Shown here: piece after piece, positions 50,036 to 58,640 of the stretch
How positions within the stretch are numbered: the first letter of the stretch is position 1
Layout of the letters: each line of letters starts with the position of its first letter
Source of the DNA: Thermofilaceae archaeon
Lineage (GTDB): Archaea; Thermoproteota; Thermoprotei; Thermofilales; Thermofilaceae
Assembly (NCBI GenBank): GCA_025057995.1
Contig: JANXEW010000003.1
Span: 62,001 to 126,000, forward strand
DNA length: 64,000 bases
Reading direction: 5' to 3'
Translations under genes and position numbers: made by a program
Notes under the pieces: model-generated
What the model was told of the DNA's origin: nothing
Databases searched by the model: none
The model's input: the letters and a program-made list of their open reading frames with translations, nothing else

Positions 50036-50407
50036 TTATTCCTGTTTTTCCTTCTTTTCAATTACTTCTACTTCCTTTTTCTGAGGTACTGCCTGCTTCA
50101 TTTCGCTAACTATCTTTGTAACGACATTAAGTATTTCCATCTTTTTCGTTAGGAACTCTTCTGTGTACTTTGTAGCTACTTCCTCTCTTATTCCAGCTTC
50201 GATGAGGCTTTTGTAGAATTTCGCCACCTCCTCTCCTAGAACATCGCCTCTCAACCCGCTTGTGAAAGTCTCTATGAGTTCTTTTACCATCGGCACAAGG
50301 TCGTGTAGGAAATCCCCAACAGCCTTCAGGACTTCTCTAAGCTCCTCAACATCCTCTTTCTCTTTATCTACGTGGACCTTTATCTCATGCTTCTCTTCTT
50401 GGTTCAT
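50036..50407 (-). CDS. Highly charged helical protein
   Basis: This 123-residue protein is rich in Glu, Lys and Val, almost all helical, with no Cys or Trp. Amphipathic runs such as LREVLKAVGDFLHDLVPMVK (about 22-41) and a Lys/Glu-only tail (KKEVEVIEKKEKQE) suggest a helical bundle or membrane-surface protein of the phasin or apolipoprotein style. It is the third gene of the small-protein operon. No function is recognised. Confidence 0.6.
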   Translation of the reverse strand: MNQEEKHEIKVHVDKEKEDVEELREVLKAVGDFLHDLVPMVKELIETFTSGLRGDVLGEEVAKFYKSLIEAGIREEVATKYTEEFLTKKMEILNVVTKIVSEMKQAVPQKKEVEVIEKKEKQE

Positions 50408-50475
50408 CAGGTTAAACGTGTGATGATCACTGTGTTAAAGTTTTGGTGTAGAGAGTGAGCGATGCTTCTATTGTG

Positions 50476-50946
50476 TTAACCGGGTAAATCGACCACCTTC
50501 TCCCTACCTTTTTCCTTGATTGAAAGTAAACCTTCTTCAACCATCTTTTTCACTCTAGATGCTACTATTCTTCTAGAAGCGGAACCCCTGTACCTTCGCA
50601 ATTGGTCTGTTAAGGCAGAGATATTTATGGGTCCCTTTAGGGCTACTACCTCCAGTATCGACCTAGATAATTCGTCGCGTTGTCTTGATAAGAGCGGCTG
50701 TAGCTTTGCAAGCCTAGTTGCTGTCCAAGTTAGATCGACAGCTATTCCGCCGGCTTTTACAAGCTTTAAAGCTAGGGCGAGGGTCTGAGCGGCTAGCAGG
50801 TTGTTCTCCCTGTCTAAGTTATCGTTAGCAAGGTTTTCTTCTAGGATTTGAAGCCTTCTCTCTATCCTCTTCAAGCGTTCAATTACTTCCTCGAGTAGAC
50901 TATCCTTCGTTCTCCTCGATCGTTTTAAGGGTTGTCTCCCTGTCAA
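50476..50946 (-). CDS. Coiled-coil plus winged-helix protein
   Basis: The N-terminal part has a basic tail and a heptad coiled coil (LLEEVIERLKRIERRLQILE at about 18-37). The middle is helical, and the C-terminal 65 residues form a winged helix (SILEVVALKGPINISALTDQ, then VASRVKKMVEEGLLSIKEKG). It could bind DNA as a dimer and regulate its own operon. The TTG start at 50946 overlaps the upstream gene's TGA, giving translational coupling. Confidence 0.7.
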   Translation of the reverse strand: MTGRQPLKRSRRTKDSLLEEVIERLKRIERRLQILEENLANDNLDRENNLLAAQTLALALKLVKAGGIAVDLTWTATRLAKLQPLLSRQRDELSRSILEVVALKGPINISALTDQLRRYRGSASRRIVASRVKKMVEEGLLSIKEKGREKVVDLPG

Positions 50947-51383
50947 GCTCGCGCCTGTAGTTCTTTGATCAGATTATCTATATCCTGCTTTAGGCTTCTG
51001 ACCGATTCAGCGAATTTAGGTGCCTCCATGGCACTTTTCATCGCTGCTTCATCAACTTGGAAGAAGCTTGAAGCCATGCGAATCTTATCGGGTACGGTCA
51101 TAAGGTATCGAGCATAGCGTTCGAGGTGGGTAGACAACTTGATGCAGTCGTTAGCTAGATCCTTCGCCTCCTCACCTGTGGGTTCTGTCGGCTTCTCTAG
51201 TTTTCCTATAACCTTGTCTAATAAAATCAGCCAATCGTTGAACCCCATGCCGGTGTTGCCTGCGAAATCCTGTTCAGCGAAACCTCTCGCGAACACGGGT
51301 AGTCTGCTCACGAAGTTCTTGTTAGCATCTATAGCTCCTCGAATAATTTTTAACTGTTCGACTATTTTGTTTTTTGCTTCCAC
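50943..51383 (-). CDS. Helical protein of unknown function, first gene of a small-protein operon
   Basis: I chose the GTG at 51383 (VEAKNKIVEQLK) because GGGG lies about 12 bp before it and a TTTATTA TATA-like box lies about 23 bp before it. The open frame continues to 51587, but that part is unlike protein and overlaps the divergent gene. The 146-residue product is helical (LERYARYLMTVPDKIRMASS, VRSLKQDIDNLIKELQ) and contains a Gly-rich turn at GNTGMGFND. No family is recognised. The stop overlaps the next gene. Confidence 0.6.
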   Translation of the reverse strand: MEAKNKIVEQLKIIRGAIDANKNFVSRLPVFARGFAEQDFAGNTGMGFNDWLILLDKVIGKLEKPTEPTGEEAKDLANDCIKLSTHLERYARYLMTVPDKIRMASSFFQVDEAAMKSAMEAPKFAESVRSLKQDIDNLIKELQARA

Positions 51384-51482
51384 GAAAGTAGTATGACCCC
51401 TAGGATAATAAATGTGTTGTGGGCATATGGAATTCTGTTCGAGATACTGCTGCGGCTTCATATGGCCGGGCAAGAAGCCTAT

Positions 51483-51492
51483 AGGCTTAAAT
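51483..51492 (+). promoter_or_regulatory. TATA box for the DUF362 gene
   Basis: AGGCTTAAATACC contains a clear TTAAATA core about 25 bp before the in-frame GTG at 51514. No ribosome binding site lies between, so the gene is probably leaderless. This box helps decide the start. Confidence 0.5.
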
Positions 51493-51513
51493 ACCGAGAC
51501 TCTCCAGTTTAAT

Positions 51514-53004
51514 GTGGCTGTTCTAAGAGTTCTAGTTGAAGAAGCTAAGATATTGAAGGCTAATAGTTCAAGTAGCTTGAAAAACAACCTAGGTAGTCGC
51601 TTCTTCTTTATAGGTTTAGCTAGCCTCGTCTGGCTTCTGCTGAGAACAGGTACTAAACCTTCTAGAATCGTGTACCCCTGCCAGCGAACTGCTCTCGCGA
51701 ACGCAAGTATATGGTTAGCTGTTTATGTGTTACCTCTTCTCGGCTTCATCAAGCCTGGAAAGAGAACTCTAGCGTTTTCCCTCATAGCCCTAGCTGTCGC
51801 AGGAGGGTTGGTTTTCGTGAGTTTCCTTAGGCGTGCTCCAGAGGAGTTAAAGATTGAAATCCAGGAGCGTATCGCTGAGCTTCAGCTATCTTCTTCAATT
51901 TACGTTGTCACAGGGGGTAGGGGTCATTTCGATGATGTCAGGGATTTGATAACTCTGATGGGTGAGCGCGGATTAAAGTTCTACAAGTCTCCGACCGTTA
52001 GCCAGGTTTCAGGACCGGATGGGTTGATCGCTAAGGATGACGTGGTGATTATAAAAGTGAACTCGCAGTGGAATGAGAGGGGTGGGACTAATACCGATCT
52101 AGTAAAGGCGTTGATTCAGGCTATTATCAACCACCCGGACGGGTTTGCGGGGGAGATCGTGATAGCGGACAACGGTCAAGCGCAGTACGGCAGCTCCGGT
52201 AGGGGAGGAAGCCTAGACTGGGACCGTAACAACGCTGAGGATACGGCTCAGTCGATGGAGAAGGTGTCCCAACACTTTGCTTCACAAGGCTACAGGGTCT
52301 CAACGTACCTGTGGGACGATATCACGCTTAGGCGCGTGAAGGAGTTCAAGGATGGGGATCTCGAGGATGGCTACATCGTTTACGATGAGCCTGACTCCGA
52401 CACTGGTGTAATAGTCTCCTATCCTAAGTTTAGGACGAAGTACGGCACGTACATAAGTTTCAAGCTTGGCGTATGGAATCCTTCGACGAAGGCTTACGAA
52501 AGTGAGAAGCTAAAGGTAATTAACGTGCCAGTCCTGAAGACGCACTCCATATATGGAGTGACCGCTTGCGTTAAACACTACATGGGCGTGGTGAGCGACC
52601 GGCTCACAAACCATAACCCGCACAACAGCGTAGGGACGGGCGGAATGGGAACTGTCATGGTGGAAACTAGGATGCCTGTGTTGAACATCATTGATGCTAT
52701 CTGGATCAATCCTCATCCGAGGGCCGGGCCCGCGACTTCATACGAAAGGGCTGTGAAAGCTGGAATAATAGCTGCTAGCACAGATCCCGTCGCGCTAGAC
52801 TACTGGGCTTCCAAGTACATACTGATGCAAGTGGCTTCAAAGCTAGGTTATAGAGACCTTTCCTCTATGGATCCAGATGACGTTAGCGGTAGGAGCTTCG
52901 GCAATTGGCTTAGGCTCTCGATGAACGAGTTACTGAGAGCCGGGTATTTCGCTACAGTTGAAGAAAGTCGAATCAACGTTTTTGTCAAATCCCGCGGAGC
53001 ATAG
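51514..53004 (+). CDS. DUF362-family protein with N-terminal membrane spans
   Basis: The C-terminal 370 residues carry DUF362 features: DVVIIKVNSQWNERGGTNTD, GEIVIADNGQ, NVPVLKTHSIYGVTACVKHY and IIAASTDPVALDYWASKY. DUF362 proteins are of unknown activity, often associated with iron-sulfur ferredoxin domains, none of which is present here. Two or three hydrophobic segments (within about 30-110) precede the domain, so it is probably membrane bound with the domain outside or at the membrane face. The GTG at 51514 is chosen from the TATA box; the frame is open to 51412 but reads an unlikely Cys-rich start. Confidence 0.82.
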   Translation: MAVLRVLVEEAKILKANSSSSLKNNLGSRFFFIGLASLVWLLLRTGTKPSRIVYPCQRTALANASIWLAVYVLPLLGFIKPGKRTLAFSLIALAVAGGLVFVSFLRRAPEELKIEIQERIAELQLSSSIYVVTGGRGHFDDVRDLITLMGERGLKFYKSPTVSQVSGPDGLIAKDDVVIIKVNSQWNERGGTNTDLVKALIQAIINHPDGFAGEIVIADNGQAQYGSSGRGGSLDWDRNNAEDTAQSMEKVSQHFASQGYRVSTYLWDDITLRRVKEFKDGDLEDGYIVYDEPDSDTGVIVSYPKFRTKYGTYISFKLGVWNPSTKAYESEKLKVINVPVLKTHSIYGVTACVKHYMGVVSDRLTNHNPHNSVGTGGMGTVMVETRMPVLNIIDAIWINPHPRAGPATSYERAVKAGIIAASTDPVALDYWASKYILMQVASKLGYRDLSSMDPDDVSGRSFGNWLRLSMNELLRAGYFATVEESRINVFVKSRGA

Positions 53005-53079
53005 CTTATAGACTTGCAGAAACCTTTTGTACGCTGGTCTCCTGTTGTACCCAAACACTTCAAGTTGGCTTGGAGTACA

Positions 53080-53337
53080 TTAAGTAGAAGCGTTTTCCCT
53101 ACCTGAACTTGAGTCCCTGTTGATTCTGATAGAACGCACGACTCCTTCAACTTCTTTAGGGTCTAGGTCTAGAAGGTTTGCCTTCCCGTATTCTGCAGCC
53201 TTCTCTTCTAAACGTCGTAAGAGCTCCCGGTAGTGGCTTCTGCATAAAGCGTACCTTCTACCATCCAACTCTAGTATATAAGTAGCTGCTTCAACACAAT
53301 CCTTGTAGCTGCAAAGTTCGATGCGCGGTTTAGCCAC
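53080..53337 (-). CDS. Small zinc-finger-like protein
   Basis: This 85-residue protein has CSYKDC and CRSHYRELL in the first half, a possible C-x4-C...C-x2-H zinc site, followed by a helical and acidic region (KEVEGVVRSI). The layout suggests a DNA- or RNA-binding treble-clef-like finger. It lies in an otherwise empty 400-bp gap between the DUF362 gene and the transaldolase-like gene. Confidence 0.6.
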   Translation of the reverse strand: MAKPRIELCSYKDCVEAATYILELDGRRYALCRSHYRELLRRLEEKAAEYGKANLLDLDPKEVEGVVRSIRINRDSSSGRENAST

Positions 53338-53416
53338 ACCCGGCGACTCAGGGCTTACCCTTTAAACATTCCGGCGATGGGCGGGCCTTCTAGGGGAGGA
53401 TATCAATTACCATGAG

Positions 53417-55561
53417 TCAGGCGTAGTGACGTATGCTCTTAGCTAGTTTGACGACCTTGTCCCTAAAAGCGGTATAGGCTACCGTAAACTCATTCAAAGT
53501 CTTTACGCAAGGTCCATAACTGGACCACTCCTGGCGGTTAATGCCTCTAGAACCGTGTTCGCGTGAGATGCCCACCTTCCTCAAGAGCTCGCAAACTTCG
53601 GCTGAGGCTTCGTATGCTTTTACGAAGTCGTCGATCTGCATCAAGAGACTGAGGTACCTCTCCTTGAACGACTGTGCGATCGACTCTCTCAAGCTGTAGA
53701 AATCCGTTAGGCTTTGAGCTGTCTGCGCTACACTCAACTGATGGTCGGGAAACTCGGTATTCGTAACGTTTAGGGATGAAAAAGTTAGCAGAGTGTCCTC
53801 TGGCTTCCGCTTGGATGCAGGGAGGAGGTCGAGCCTGCTAAACACAAGCTCTGCCTGCTCCTTAGTCAACCCCTCCTCCCTAGCTAGGAAGTTGATCCAC
53901 TTCTCCCTATTCCAAGGTGAAAAGAATATCTCGTACACTCTCTTCGCTATAAAGGTGCCTGACAGTCTTAACGCTTCCTCAAGCTCGTTTAGCTTCTGTT
54001 TCACCTCTTCCAAGCTTCCGTAGGCTCCTGTGTGAGCGAGAGCCTCCTCAAAAGGACTCCTGCGCAAGTCCCTACCCAAAACCTTAACGCTACAAATGTA
54101 CTCGACAACCTCCCTAAGGGTAGAGTTCTTCAAGCGGTCCCACTCTTCGGGTCTAACTCCTAGCTGCTTAGCCAGTCTCTCGAGAAAGGCCCACTTCTCG
54201 CTATCGTTGAACCTCCCTAGGCCATCGAGCAGCAACTTCGAAGCGGTATATTCCCTCAGGTGATCTTCAAGCCTCCCGCCCATGTTTGTGTCATAGGTTT
54301 GCGTTGGGATGATTCCCTTCTTAAGCGCTCTAGCCATACCTTTCATGGCCTCAAATCCGAGTAGAACCTCCTGGCTGACGGTATAGCTCAACGTAATGTT
54401 CTGTCCAACTCCCATCTCGTTTATCCTGCGCGTGACTTCGAGGGAAGCCGGGTAGGCAGCAGCTACCTTGATGACGAGGTTTGGCCTACCTTTCTCAGGC
54501 ACCCTATAACCCCACCAAAGGTACTCGTCGTAGACAGCTAGGTCGCGCTCAAGCCTTTCAACGAACACTTTCACAGCCTCTACGCTTTCCTCAGCGTCGT
54601 GAGCGATGAGCGGGTTAAGCTGATAGCTGACCAAGCCGTCTCGGTAACCTGAGAGTACGAAAGGTACTCGGAACACGTAGAAGTTCTCAAGTAGTGCGAA
54701 CCTAGTTGCCTCCATAGCCAGAGCGTCAGCGTATGCTTCGGGGTTCGTCAACCACTCCTTGTGCTCCTTCACTAAAACTTTCTCCACATAAGCTTGGAAA
54801 GAGCTCCAGAGCTCTGGGTCGTCCTCGTAAGCTCTCGCGGCGAGAACAGGGTTTGTAGACACCTGAACGAAGCCCAAGTGTCTCAGCCACCTTAAGCCGA
54901 GTGCGTAATCGTTTCCAAATTTGCATAGACCCTCCTCGTAGGCTCTCCTGTAGAAGTTGTCTGTAAACACTCTCATAGCCGAGTTGAAGAAACTGTCCGC
55001 TAGACTGTCGGCGTCAAGAGTCCGGTAAATTTCCTTAGCCATATATGCTACCATGCTCTTCCCTCTGTTCACTTTCCCCGCTTTTCTCAATTCACGTTCT
55101 ATGACGGCCCTGAGTACGATGGATTGCCCCAGCTCTCGGCTCTCGCTTTCCTCACACGCTTCTAGAGTACTCTTTACCGCGTCGTAAACGCGCTCCGCGC
55201 AGCTCGGATCTACGCAAGCCCACCTCCTCTCTACGCCGATGAGGTTTAACGCGATCTCAAGTAGCATTTCATAGATTCGCCCTCTTGCAACCAATCTACC
55301 CTCAAGTTCACGCGTTGAACAGTTCCGCAGTTGCCTGTGACCGAGGAAAATGTGAATCCTCCTAACCAAAGCCGAGACAACGGCTGGAAGATCCTCTGCA
55401 AGTTCAGGGTGCATTAAATGATCTGCAGCCAGCTTAGCATGCCCCATCAAAGCTGTATTGAGAACATGGTCGGCGTGGTCGAGGGAGTGGATGGGTAGCG
55501 TGAGAGGCTCAGGCTCCGAGCGAGCTATGACTTCCAGAACCCGATCTAAACTCAGCTCCAT
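53417..55561 (-). CDS. Large transaldolase-like protein with N- and C-terminal extensions
   Basis: Residues of about 225-410 match the transaldolase barrel: GFVQVSTNPVLAARAYEDDP (230-249), SYQLNPLIAHDAEESVEAVK, and the Schiff-base region NLVIKVAAAYPAS with Lys365, followed by GQNITLSYTVSQE. Ordinary transaldolases have 220-350 residues; this one has 714, adding about 220 helical residues before and 300 after the core. The gene follows the aldolase gene by 28 bp on the same strand, which points to a sugar-phosphate role, perhaps for galactose-derived carbon. The substrate is unknown. Confidence 0.75.
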   Translation of the reverse strand: MELSLDRVLEVIARSEPEPLTLPIHSLDHADHVLNTALMGHAKLAADHLMHPELAEDLPAVVSALVRRIHIFLGHRQLRNCSTRELEGRLVARGRIYEMLLEIALNLIGVERRWACVDPSCAERVYDAVKSTLEACEESESRELGQSIVLRAVIERELRKAGKVNRGKSMVAYMAKEIYRTLDADSLADSFFNSAMRVFTDNFYRRAYEEGLCKFGNDYALGLRWLRHLGFVQVSTNPVLAARAYEDDPELWSSFQAYVEKVLVKEHKEWLTNPEAYADALAMEATRFALLENFYVFRVPFVLSGYRDGLVSYQLNPLIAHDAEESVEAVKVFVERLERDLAVYDEYLWWGYRVPEKGRPNLVIKVAAAYPASLEVTRRINEMGVGQNITLSYTVSQEVLLGFEAMKGMARALKKGIIPTQTYDTNMGGRLEDHLREYTASKLLLDGLGRFNDSEKWAFLERLAKQLGVRPEEWDRLKNSTLREVVEYICSVKVLGRDLRRSPFEEALAHTGAYGSLEEVKQKLNELEEALRLSGTFIAKRVYEIFFSPWNREKWINFLAREEGLTKEQAELVFSRLDLLPASKRKPEDTLLTFSSLNVTNTEFPDHQLSVAQTAQSLTDFYSLRESIAQSFKERYLSLLMQIDDFVKAYEASAEVCELLRKVGISREHGSRGINRQEWSSYGPCVKTLNEFTVAYTAFRDKVVKLAKSIRHYA

Positions 55562-55589
55562 GCCGTCCTGAAAAAAGGAGGTTTATTTT

Positions 55590-56423
55590 TTATTTATCGT
55601 TGTAGTTAACGCCACCCAACTTGGATTTTTCAGCAGCTTCTTCAGCACTTAAGCCTTCGTGAACCACGGCTGAGAGAGCCTTAAGGGCTTTGAGCGGCTC
55701 AGGGTGCTGCCAAACGTTTCTCCCCACGATAGCTCCCTGTGCGCCTGCCGAGAGCGCGTCCTCGATCAACTTTAGGAAACCTTGGAAGTCGCGAACCGGA
55801 GGCCCTCCTAGCACGTAAACCGGTATTAAACAGCCTTCAACAACCTTCTTGAAGGATTCACGGTCGCCTGTATAATAGGTCTTTATCGCGTCGGCTCCAA
55901 GCTCCCATCCAACTCGAGCAGCTAAGGCAATAGCCTCTACTGTAATCCTACGCTCGCCGCCGCTGAAATGGTAACCCAAGCTTTCAGCAGGCAGCATTTC
56001 AGCGATCAGCGGCACCCCCAGCCTTCTGCATTCGCTAGCTATCCGAGCCAATCTTCGAAGATGCTCATTCTCCCTCTCTACGCCAACGTAGCCGAACGCG
56101 ACAACGGCATCAGCGCCCACGCTGACAGCTTCTTCAACGCTGAACAGGACTTCGTCGTTCGTTATATTAGGACCGAGCGTAGTAGCTCCCCCATCGACGC
56201 GTGCGATAACATAAAGCCCGGCCAAGGCGTTAGACACGTATTCAATGACTGGCGGCGTGGCCATCACCGCGTCAGCCCCTCCAGCGGCTGCGAGCTCAAC
56301 CACCTTCTTAGGGTTCTCAATACCTTTCAAAGGACCTGCTTTAACGCCGTGATCAATCGCCACTACAAGGACTTTCCCTCGCTTTGATAGTCTAGCGATA
56401 CGGATCTTTTTACCTGCGCTCAC
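55590..56423 (-). CDS. Class I aldolase, DhnA/FbaB/LsrF family
   Basis: This TIM-barrel class I aldolase forms a Schiff base on the Lys in ADAIKTYYTG (about 178-187). The N-terminal VVAIDHGVKAGP and the phosphate-binding GGPPVRDF and GAIVGRNVWQ complete the archaeal FbaB/DhnA pattern. Members cleave fructose 1,6-bisphosphate or make ADH for aromatic amino acids, or act on autoinducer phosphates. The neighbours (GH53, transaldolase-like) favour a catabolic sugar role. The length of 277 residues is normal. Confidence 0.87.
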   Translation of the reverse strand: MSAGKKIRIARLSKRGKVLVVAIDHGVKAGPLKGIENPKKVVELAAAGGADAVMATPPVIEYVSNALAGLYVIARVDGGATTLGPNITNDEVLFSVEEAVSVGADAVVAFGYVGVERENEHLRRLARIASECRRLGVPLIAEMLPAESLGYHFSGGERRITVEAIALAARVGWELGADAIKTYYTGDRESFKKVVEGCLIPVYVLGGPPVRDFQGFLKLIEDALSAGAQGAIVGRNVWQHPEPLKALKALSAVVHEGLSAEEAAEKSKLGGVNYNDK

Positions 56424-56520
56424 GTTATCTAGGGAGATAGACTCCCATATCTAGTATGCGGTTGTCCATGTTCAATCGTGAGACTTCAACCCTTCTCCCT
56501 GGAGAGACTTACCTCACCCA

Positions 56521-57621
56521 TCACATATCTACGTCGCTGTAGACTCCACCCAGTCTTTCGATTTCAGCTAGAGATGACACGTCTCCCCCGAGGAGGAAGC
56601 TAGAACCGAGCTTCTGGCGTATTTTCTTAAAGAGTTTTAATGCAGGTAGAGCTTTCCCTCTTTCGTCAAATAAAGCTGTAGCGTTTAGAACGGTTAACCC
56701 GTCAACAGGTATAGCTTCAGGATACCACCAGAGAACTCCGATACCTTTCCCATGAGGGGTCTCGTAGACTGCTTGAACGACATCCTCCAAGAACTTTGCC
56801 TGACCTGAGGGAGTTTTCGGCCAAACCATGTACCTACCGCCTGTCTCCTCTAGAGGTCCAAAGTCGACTGGACGGTAAGAGTACCCGGTTTCAACAAGGA
56901 ATATCTCCTCGTTAAACGTTAAAGCTGTTCGCGTCAAGTTATCCTTAAGATCGTGTAAGGAACCGTGCCAAATTGGGTAGTAGCTTAACCCTATCACGTC
57001 GTACTCTACCCCGTGTCTCTCGATGTTAGAGAAAAACCAACGTGTTGTCTCCCAACTCCCCCCAGAGTGTATATGCAAGATCACCTTAACGTAGCTGCCC
57101 CCTGGAGCGTCTCTTAAACCTCTTATACCTGCCTTAAGCAGTGTTGTAAAATTAACCCATTGCTGTTCCGGGTTCTCCACATCACACACTTTCCCAACAG
57201 GCCATAGGATACCGCAAGTTATCTCATTTCCAATTTGTACCATGTCCGGAAGGACGCCTTCATCATGGAAAGCTGTTACCGTATCACGCGTATATTCGTA
57301 GACTTTTTCAACCAGTTGATCAAAGTTCAAACTTCTCCACGCTTCAGGTGTATATTGTTTTCCAGGGTCAGCCCAAGTGTCGGAGTAGTGGGGATCGAGG
57401 ACGAGCAACGCGTTAACTTCTTTTACTCTCTTCGCTAGTTTTATCGTGTATTCTAGGTTGTTTCCTGTGAATCCTCCCCATTCGTCTCTCTGTTTTGGGT
57501 TGACGAATAATCTGAGACGAAAACAGTTAGCGCCGTTATTCACGAGAATCCTGATGGCGTCCACAGCTAGCTGGCTTATGCACGGGGAGATATACTTGCA
57601 CTTAAAACTTGGATGGGGCAC
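56521..57621 (-). CDS. GH53 endo-beta-1,4-galactanase homologue, circularly permuted, no signal peptide
   Basis: GH53 galactanase features are NCFRLRLFVNP (about 32-42), HYSDTWADPGKQ, acid/base Glu133 in IGNEITCG and nucleophile Glu244 in VETGYSYRP. In known GH53 the first strand, of the form GxDxSSxxxxExxGxxY, is N-terminal. Here that segment (FLLGGDVSSLAEIERLGG, about 342-359) comes after the last helix, at the very C-terminus, and is missing from the N-terminus. The start is GTG, only 23 bp after the preceding copy. Without a signal peptide it may act inside the cell. See the duplicate at 57645. Confidence 0.85.
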   Translation of the reverse strand: MPHPSFKCKYISPCISQLAVDAIRILVNNGANCFRLRLFVNPKQRDEWGGFTGNNLEYTIKLAKRVKEVNALLVLDPHYSDTWADPGKQYTPEAWRSLNFDQLVEKVYEYTRDTVTAFHDEGVLPDMVQIGNEITCGILWPVGKVCDVENPEQQWVNFTTLLKAGIRGLRDAPGGSYVKVILHIHSGGSWETTRWFFSNIERHGVEYDVIGLSYYPIWHGSLHDLKDNLTRTALTFNEEIFLVETGYSYRPVDFGPLEETGGRYMVWPKTPSGQAKFLEDVVQAVYETPHGKGIGVLWWYPEAIPVDGLTVLNATALFDERGKALPALKLFKKIRQKLGSSFLLGGDVSSLAEIERLGGVYSDVDM

Positions 57622-58640
57622 TGAAGCTTAGCAGGCTACAGGAGCTAGTCGCTGTAGACTCCACCCAGTCTTTCGATTTCAGCTAGAGATGACACGTCTC
57701 CCCCGAGGAGGAAGCTAGAACCCACCAACTCTCTAATTTCCCTGAAGGCTTTAAGGGCAGGCAAAGGTTTGCCTTTGAGGTCAAACAGCGCCGCTGCACC
57801 TCCCAACCAGACGTTCAAATCGCCTACAGGCATCGCTTCGGGGTACCACCAAAGTAAGCCGATACAGCCGGGAACGTTAGCCACTTTAGCTAAATCCATC
57901 AAGAAACTCCTTTGTCCTTCGGGGGTAAAGTCCCATACCACGTACTCGGTTTCGGCCCAAGCTATTTGACTCAAATCAACATAATAGTACGGGTAAGCTG
58001 TCTCGACGATTAGAACCTCTTTACCGAAAACCATCACGGTATTCTGGATGTTTACCCTGAGGTTAGAGAGAGAACCGTGCCACCAAGGGTAGTAGCTTAA
58101 CCCTATCACGTCGTACTCTACCCCGTGTCTCTCGATGTAAGAGAAAAACCATCTAGTCACCTCAAAGCCTTCTCCGTGAATATGCAGGATTATTTTCACC
58201 GTTGTGTTTCCAACCCCCTCTCTCACACCTTTGACGGCCGCTTTCAGTAACGTTGTAAACCTCTTCCATTGTTCTTCAGAGTTCTCCACATCACACACTT
58301 TCCCAACAGGCCATAGGATACCGCAAGTTATCTCATTTCCAATTTGTACCATGTCCGGAAGCACCCCTTCTTCACGCATCCTCACCATAACGGAGCGAGT
58401 ATACTCGTATACCTTCTCTACAAGTTGCTCATAGCTTAAACCCCTCCATGCTACAGGTATATCCTGACGCTGTAGGTCAGCCCAAGTGTCGGAGTAGTGT
58501 AAATCAAGTATGAGCTTAGCACCGATCCCCTTAATCCTCTTCGCTAGTTTTATCGTGTATTCTAGGTTGTTTCCTGTGAATCCTCCCCATTCGTCTCTCT
58601 GTTTTGGGTTGACGAATAATCTGAGACGAAAACAGTTAGC
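56533..58640. repeat. Mosaic of identical blocks between the tandem GH53 genes
   Basis: Four blocks are identical base for base: 56533-56607 with 57648-57722 (75 nt), 56975-57026 with 58085-58136 (52 nt), 57172-57252 with 58281-58361 (81 nt) and 57428-57531 with 58537-58640 (104 nt). The offsets are 1109-1115 bp. The sequence between the blocks is clearly diverged, including at protein level. This is the pattern left by repeated gene conversion after an older duplication. Confidence 0.85.

Noticed and set aside
51384-51587. N-terminal extension of the minus-strand gene ending at 50943
   Set aside because: The extra 68 codons overlap the divergent DUF362 gene and read unlike protein; the GTG at 51383 has promoter-like sequence upstream.
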